NCBI RefSeq assembly: GCF_020991365.1
Contig: NZ_JAJLRA010000001.1
Span: 1 to 64,000 of the forward strand
DNA length: 64,000 nucleotides
Direction of reading: 5' to 3'
From: Streptacidiphilus sp. ASG 303
GTDB taxonomy: Bacteria > Actinomycetota > Actinomycetes > Streptomycetales > Streptomycetaceae
Numbering within the stretch: the stretch's first letter is position 1; each line of letters starts with the position of its first letter. The notes under the pieces were generated by a model. It was not told the origin of the DNA. It made no database searches and saw only the letters and a program-made list of their open reading frames with translations. Positions 59,788 to 64,000 of the stretch are shown here, one piece after another. A program made the translations under genes and the position numbers.

Positions 59788-60327
59788 TCAGGCCGTCCCG
59801 CCGGTGAGGCGGGCCGCGGTCTCGTCCCGCAGGGCGTCGAGGTCGGCCCCCGCGTCGGTGAGGACGCGGCAGGCGAGGCCGCCGCCCTCGCGGAGCAGGC
59901 CGAGCAGGAGGTGGCCGGAGCCGATGTGTCCGCTCCTGAGGCGCTGCGCCTCGCGCAGGGAGAGCTCCAGCACCTTCTTGGACCGGTCCGAGAGGGGGAG
60001 GTGCCCCTTGGCCGCGGGACGGCCCGCGCGGGCCAGGGCCCCGGGGCCGAAGCTCGCCTCGGCGGCCCGCCGCACCTCGTCGAGGTCGATGCCCACGGTG
60101 GCGAGCGCCTGTGCGTCGAGGCCCGCGTCGAGGGCGGCGGTGATCCGGGGGCGCAGGCCGTCCGGGTCCAGGCCGCGGTCCCGCAGGGCGCGGCCGGTGC
60201 CGTCCTGTCCGGCCGCCAGGGCGAGCAGCAGGTGCTCGGTGCCGATGGAGGGGTGGTGCAGGCGCCGGGCCTCCTCCTGGGCCAGCCGGACGACCTCGCG
60301 CGCCTCTCCCGTGAACCGTTCGAACAT
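59788..60327 (-). CDS. Clp N-domain protein (ClpC/ClpS-adaptor-like, no ATPase)
   Basis: A 179-residue protein with two Clp N repeats. The first is FERFTGEAREVVRLAQEEARRL with IGTEHLLLAL. The second, from about 115, is LSDRSKKVLELSLREAQRL with IGSGHLLLGLL. There is no AAA module, so it may act as an adaptor or decoy for ClpC. It starts 3 nt after the HTH gene stop and belongs to the same operon. Such HTH-ClpN pairs are common in Streptomyces. Confidence 0.92.
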   Translation of the reverse strand: MFERFTGEAREVVRLAQEEARRLHHPSIGTEHLLLALAAGQDGTGRALRDRGLDPDGLRPRITAALDAGLDAQALATVGIDLDEVRRAAEASFGPGALARAGRPAAKGHLPLSDRSKKVLELSLREAQRLRSGHIGSGHLLLGLLREGGGLACRVLTDAGADLDALRDETAARLTGGTA

Positions 60328-60330
60328 CGC

Positions 60331-60564
60331 CTACCTCTCCCTGCCGAGGAGCCCCCGGCCGCCGCCGTGCTTCTTGTGGACCGCCTGCCTGCTGACACCG
60401 AGGCAGACGGCGATGTCCTGCCAGGACCACCCCTGCTCGCGGGCGTTGCCGACCTGGAGGGACTCCAGCCGGTCGGCCAGCTCGCGCAGGGCGCGCACCG
60501 CCCGCAGTCCCACCGCGGGGTCGCGGCTGCTCGCCTCCTGGGCGAGCCGTACTCCGTCGCTCAT
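60331..60564 (-). CDS. HTH repressor of the Clp-N operon
   Basis: A 77-residue DNA-binding protein: LRAVRALRELADRLESLQVGNAREQG, then GWSWQDIAVCLGVSRQAVHKKHGG, a clear helix-turn-helix. The promoter places transcription start on the A of ATG 60564, so translation is leaderless. Two perfect inverted repeats overlap the -35 and -10 boxes, and autorepression is the obvious reading. It is followed 3 nt later by the Clp-N gene. Confidence 0.9.
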   Translation of the reverse strand: MSDGVRLAQEASSRDPAVGLRAVRALRELADRLESLQVGNAREQGWSWQDIAVCLGVSRQAVHKKHGGGRGLLGRER

Positions 60565-60566
60565 GC

Positions 60567-60611
60567 TGTCAATGTAGGTTGACAGAGGAAGGCTGTCAAC
60601 CTTGGTTGACA
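60567..60611 (-). promoter_or_regulatory. leaderless promoter with two operators
   Basis: On the minus strand: TTGACA (60599-60594), 17-nt spacer, TACATT (60576-60571), then 6 nt to ATG 60564. Operators: TGTCAACC-TT-GGTTGACA (60594-60611) and TGTCAA-n6-TTGACA (60567-60584), centres 27 bp apart. Confidence 0.88.
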
Positions 60612-60872
60612 TGGCGGTCGGGTCCACGGCGCGCGGGCACGTCCGCACGGACCCGGCGCGCCGGGGGGGGACCGTTCCGAGCGGCCCGTCGGCGCGGGAT
60701 CGGCGGCGCCGACGCCGGGCATGTCCGGCTCCGTGAGCGCCGGGGCGGCGGCGGGAGGACGGGACAACACCGGTGCGCCGACGGCGTTTCGGGGCGGTGA
60801 AGAAGTGTTTCGGGCCTGTTGACACCTGCGCGGGGAGGCATGGACGGCGGCATCGCGGGGAGCAGCACCTGC

Positions 60873-61325
60873 ATGACGACGAAGGGCGGGGCAGTGGCGG
60901 AGCGTTTCACGGCGGACGGTTTCACGGCTCGGATTCCGGCGGCGGGGGGTCCGGTGGCGGATCGGGCGGGGGACTTCCGGGTGGGGGCGCGGCACCGGGC
61001 CGAGGTGCGGCGGGCGTACGCCTACGCGGCCCGCAGCCCGCGGCTGCCGTTCTTCCGGGGCGCGGCCGCCGCGTACCGGTGGGCGCTGGGCAGGGGCGGC
61101 TCGGCCCCGGCCGGGGACGCGCTCCGGGCGGCCGCCGCGGACCCGGTCGCGCTCGCGGCGGTGCTCGTCGCGGAGGAGCGGGCGGCCGCCCGCCGGACCG
61201 CCGACGCGGCGCCGTGGTCGGACACGGAGCGCGAGTACGCGCGCGGCGTCCACGACGCGCTGGCGTGGGTGTGCGGCGACGGCGGGACCGGCGTTCAGGA
61301 CCCGGTCGGGACCGCCGCCGCGTGA
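60873..61325 (+). CDS. small hypothetical protein (W-A-L-G-R / HDALAW family)
   Basis: About 150 residues from ATG 60873 (ATG 60840 and GTG 60894 are alternatives). RHRAEVRRAYAYAARSPRLP leads to FFRGAAAAYRWALGRGGSAP. A helical segment follows, then ARGVHDALAWVCGDGGTG. It shares both family blocks with the protein at 29795-30154. Its 3' end overlaps the convergent gene by 31 bp. Function unknown. The 308-bp gap upstream (60565-60872) holds the Clp-N promoter but no other gene. Confidence 0.75.
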   Translation: MTTKGGAVAERFTADGFTARIPAAGGPVADRAGDFRVGARHRAEVRRAYAYAARSPRLPFFRGAAAAYRWALGRGGSAPAGDALRAAAADPVALAAVLVAEERAAARRTADAAPWSDTEREYARGVHDALAWVCGDGGTGVQDPVGTAAA

Positions 61326-61756
61326 GTCCTGGGCCGGGCCGGCACGCCGGCCCGGCCTGCGTCACGTCCGGCGTCGCACCCGGCGCCGTGACCGCGGGTC
61401 AGGCCGGCGTCCCAGGTGCGGCCCGCCGCGGGTTCGGCGCGCCCGTGACGCGCCGCGGGCCGCGCGGTGAAGCGGTGGACGGTGTCGTCCACCGCGAGTT
61501 CGAGCACGTAGGCAAAGCCGGAGCCCAGCACGGCCAGGGCCCGCAGGTACTCGTCCGCGTCCCTCAGCTCGCCCCGGACCGCGCAGAGGCCGACGCCGTC
61601 GAGCTGGACCCCGAGGTCGAGGGCGCGGGACAGCAGCCAGTAGGCGGCCAGGGCGGGTGACGCGGCCTCGGAGCGGGCCAGCAGGTACGGGCCGCCCCCG
61701 TCCCGCGTGGAGCGGGCGGTCTGCTCGCAGGTGAAGCGGGCGTCGCCGTCACACAC
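61295..61756 (-). CDS. hypothetical protein
   Basis: A 153-residue protein from GTG 61756 (GGAAGGGG about 11 nt upstream). CDGDARFTCEQTARSTRDGG and LVARSEAASPALAAYWLLSR-like segments and VGLCAVRGELRDADEYLRALAVLG look like a compact alpha/beta domain. The last 45 residues are disordered and His/Gly-rich. GC3 is very high, which supports coding despite the tail overlap with the convergent gene. No family is recognised. Confidence 0.65.
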   Translation of the reverse strand: MCDGDARFTCEQTARSTRDGGGPYLLARSEAASPALAAYWLLSRALDLGVQLDGVGLCAVRGELRDADEYLRALAVLGSGFAYVLELAVDDTVHRFTARPAARHGRAEPAAGRTWDAGLTRGHGAGCDAGRDAGRAGVPARPRTHAAAVPTGS

Positions 61757-62238
61757 AACACACCCCTTCCGCGGGTGCCGCCGGTGCCGCGCCCCGCGTG
61801 GGGATCACACCTTCTCCGGCCTGCTCCGTGCGTGTACGACCTGCCTGTGCGGCCGTCGGTTCTCCCATGGCGGCTGCCGCCTCCCCCTGCGCGGGACGTC
61901 CGAGGATCGTGTGGCGCTGCGAGGTCGAAGCGATACCCCCCGCTCCCCCGGCTCCCAGGGTGCCGTCTTGAGCATGCTCATGGCAAGGGACTGCGGCACA
62001 CCCGCCCCGGTGCGCCGCAGTGCGCCCTCGCGCGCCCCCGAGCACCGCCGGCACCGCGCGCCCTTACCACAGCCGGCGCCGGCCGCACGGCCCCATCCCC
62101 CTCCTCCCGCCGTCCGGCCGGGAAGCTCACCCGCCGGGAGTACGGCGGTTCCTCCCCGCGGGCGAGCCGGGGAACCGCACACGGGTGGTTGCCTGGAGCG
62201 CACGTTCGCATCCCGGCCCCATCCCCGGAGGGACATCC
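61757..62238. other. 482-bp gap, less GC-rich
   Basis: Contains the palindrome TGAGCATGCTCA (61969-61980). It also holds a possible short minus-strand frame ending TGA at 61749 that overlaps the 61756 start (GTGTGTGA), but GC3 there is only about 60%. Promoters of both flanking genes should lie here. Confidence 0.5.
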
Positions 62239-63750
62239 GTGCCTGCACCCAAGCGTGCGCTCACCGCGGCGGCATCCGCCGCCCTGCTCCTGGGCCTGCT
62301 GCCCGCCACGGCCGTGGCAGCCGCCTCCTCCCCCGCACCCGCGCCCGTCGGCAGCACCGCCGGCGCCGCCGCGGGGGGCACCGCCGACCTCCAGCGCGTC
62401 CGCACCCGCGTCTCCCTGACGGGCACGCACACCTGGTACCGGCAGCTCTACCGCGGCCTGCCCGTCGTCGACGGCTTCCTCGTCCGGCACACCCCGAGGA
62501 ACGGCAAGGCCGCCACGGTCGTCGACGGCCGCCGCCCGGTCCCGGCCGGCCTGGACGTCCGCCCGGCGGTGACCGCCGGCCGGGCCCGGACCGCCGGTCT
62601 GGCCGCCGCCGCCCGGCTCGCCGCGCAGGACGGCGCCCAGCGCGGCGCCCCGGGCAAGCGCCCGCTGCCCGGCGGCCCCGCCCCGCGGGTCAGCGGCGAC
62701 GCCCGGCTCTCCGTGGTCGGAGGCGCGCACCCCCGGCTCGTCTGGCAGGTCGTCACCCGGACCGCGGGCGGCGGCAGCATACGCACCCTGGTGGACGCCC
62801 GCACGGGCTCCACCGTCGCGGTGACCCGGCTGTCGGACGGCTTCCGCGGCACCGGCCGCGTCTTCGACCCCAACCCCGTCGCGGCCCTCCGGGACCAGAG
62901 GCTGACCGACCGCGGGAACAAGGACTACCCGAGGCTCGCCGGGGCGTACCGCACGGTCGCCCTGGACGACCTGACGGACCGCCGGCTCCTCATCGGCCGC
63001 TGGGCGCAGGACACCAACGACGACGCGGTGTCGTCCGCCCGCCACCGCTTCCTGTTCCACCGCGACCGGCCCGGCTTCGAGCAGGTCTCCGCCTACTACG
63101 GCATCACGACGGCCCAGCGGTACCTCCGCAGCATCGGCTTCACCGACGCGAACGCCGAGCCGCAGCGGTTCGCCGCCGACGCCTTCGCCGACGACAACTC
63201 GTACTACGACCCGGAGACCGACACCATCTCCTTCGGCACCGGCGGGGTCGACGACGCGGAGGACCTGGAGGTGGTGTGGCACGAGTACGGCCACGCCGTC
63301 CAGGACGACCAGTCCCCCGGCTTCGGCGCCACCGAGGAGGCCGGCGCCATCGGCGAGGGCTTCGGCGACTACCTCGCCGTCACCCTGTCGGTCCCGCGCG
63401 GCAAGGGCTACGACCGGCCCTGCGTCGCCGACTGGGACGCCACGTCCTACACCGACGCCCCGCACTGCCTGCGGCGGACCGACACCGCCAAGACCGTCGC
63501 CGACAGGACCGGCGAGGTCCACGACGACGGCGAGATCTGGTCGGCGGCGCTCTGGGAGGTCAACCGGACCCTCGGCCGGGTCCAGGCGGACCGGGTCATC
63601 GTGGAGTCGCAGTTCTACTACCGCCCGGACACCACCTTCGCCCAGGCCGCGCAGAACGTGGTCGGCGCCGCCCGCGCACTGAACGGGAAGGCAGCGGCGG
63701 ACCGGGTGGCGAGGATCTTCGCCAAGCGCGGCCTGCTCGGGAAGGCCTGA
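62239..63750 (+). CDS. secreted metalloprotease, M36-like (fungalysin/thermolysin clan)
   Basis: A 503-residue exported protease. GTG 62239 with GGAGGGA is followed by a signal peptide ending AVAAA near residue 31. An FTP-like propeptide (VRTRVSLTGTHTWYRQLYRGLPVVDGFLV) is followed by VSGDARLSVVG-type strands. The zinc site is VVWHEYGHAVQDD (His348, Glu349, His352) with EEAGAIGEGFGDYLAV supplying the third ligand (Glu373). It is likely secreted as a zymogen and auto-processed. Confidence 0.9.
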   Translation: MPAPKRALTAAASAALLLGLLPATAVAAASSPAPAPVGSTAGAAAGGTADLQRVRTRVSLTGTHTWYRQLYRGLPVVDGFLVRHTPRNGKAATVVDGRRPVPAGLDVRPAVTAGRARTAGLAAAARLAAQDGAQRGAPGKRPLPGGPAPRVSGDARLSVVGGAHPRLVWQVVTRTAGGGSIRTLVDARTGSTVAVTRLSDGFRGTGRVFDPNPVAALRDQRLTDRGNKDYPRLAGAYRTVALDDLTDRRLLIGRWAQDTNDDAVSSARHRFLFHRDRPGFEQVSAYYGITTAQRYLRSIGFTDANAEPQRFAADAFADDNSYYDPETDTISFGTGGVDDAEDLEVVWHEYGHAVQDDQSPGFGATEEAGAIGEGFGDYLAVTLSVPRGKGYDRPCVADWDATSYTDAPHCLRRTDTAKTVADRTGEVHDDGEIWSAALWEVNRTLGRVQADRVIVESQFYYRPDTTFAQAAQNVVGAARALNGKAAADRVARIFAKRGLLGKA

Positions 63751-63914
63751 CCTGCGGCGTGCGGCCCGGGCGCGTGCACCCGCGGCCGGGCCGCACGCCC
63801 GCCGCGCGCCCGCCTCGCCCCGGGCACCCGGGCCGCACGCCCGCACCGCAGCACGCCCACCCGCCGCGGCACACCCACCCGCGGCGGCACACCCCCGGCG
63901 GCGCGCCGCCGCCG

Positions 63915-64000
63915 TCAGGTGGCGCCGCTCCCCGCGGCGGGCGCGCCGCCGGGGGCGCCCGGGGCGGGCGGCACGCCGGGCCGTCCCGCCCGCAGCAGCG
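63915..64000 (-). CDS. possible C-terminal end of a further gene
   Basis: A minus-strand open frame runs in from the right edge to TGA at 63917-63915. It encodes an Ala/Gly/Pro-rich end (PGVPPAPGAPGGAPAAGSGAT). The sequence is too short and low-complexity to identify. GGCGGCGCGCCGCC (63897-63910) just beyond it could form a terminator. Confidence 0.35.
   Translation of the reverse strand, partial: LLRAGRPGVPPAPGAPGGAPAAGSGAT

Noticed and set aside
61749-62054. Short minus-strand frame ending GVCCV and overlapping the 61756 start
   Set aside because: Translational overlap is suggestive, but GC3 is about 60% against over 90% in neighbours and no ribosome site or motif is present. Kept only as a note in the gap entry.

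Overview
The window is chromosomal DNA of a high-GC actinobacterium, almost certainly Streptomyces or a close relative. The evidence is about 75% GC with strongly GC-biased third codon positions, frequent GTG/TTG starts, ATGA/GTGA gene overlaps, a WhiB protein, a DUF6328 protein, RsbW/STAS switch proteins, a LitR/LitS pair, and sugar ABC transporters without their own ATPase (normally served by MsiK). I see no rRNA, tRNA, CRISPR array, insertion sequence or prophage.

Layout. 1-278: 3' end of a secreted alpha-amylase. 362-8155: galactoside-use locus with a binding protein, two permeases and GH42 beta-galactosidase on the minus strand, and a divergent GH36 alpha-galactosidase. 8325-19400: housekeeping and stress genes, including a TetR/FMN-reductase pair with twin operators, lipocalin, SpoIIE-type phosphatase, tandem UspA, PPOX protein, MarR/MFS pair, DUF6328, F420/NADP-type reductase and DUF427. 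19694-29020: a peptide/amino-acid island with two secreted S51 (cyanophycinase-fold) peptidases, two paralogous lipoprotein binding proteins, permease, ATPase, M20 peptidase and an RpiR regulator. The two binding-protein promoters share a conserved 62-nt element resembling a GlnR box. 29284-32561: small hypotheticals, an SDR and a Trp-rich secreted protein. 32884-38003: GlpD and TetR divergent from an alkyl-DHAP-synthase-like flavoprotein and a diacylglycerol-kinase-family protein, suggesting a glycero-(ether)lipid cluster. 38426-40806: TetR-autoregulated ABC exporter with a near-consensus promoter. 40884-46806: MFS transporter, DUF2071, two glycosyltransferases.

47052-55771 is a signalling and light-response region: WhiB, DUF4383, an ECF sigma factor of LitS type with a cysteine-repeat N-terminus, a LitR/CarH-type B12 photoreceptor regulator, STAS and RsbW-like proteins, SRPBCC, TspO, DUF427, an iron-sulfur photolyase (FeS-BCP) and a second STAS protein. 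A 16-bp identical element with 11-bp-spaced heptads occurs in the litR/litS intergenic region and again upstream of the DUF4383 gene.

56101-64000: MpaB-type oxygenase, aminopeptidase N, a Clp-N-domain protein with a leaderless, doubly operated HTH repressor, small Streptomyces-type hypotheticals and a secreted M36-like metalloprotease. The most interesting units are the S51/ABC/M20 island, the LitR/LitS light island with its Cys-repeat sigma factor, and the GlpD/AGPS-like/DAGK cluster. All assignments come from reading motifs in the sequence; no database search was possible.
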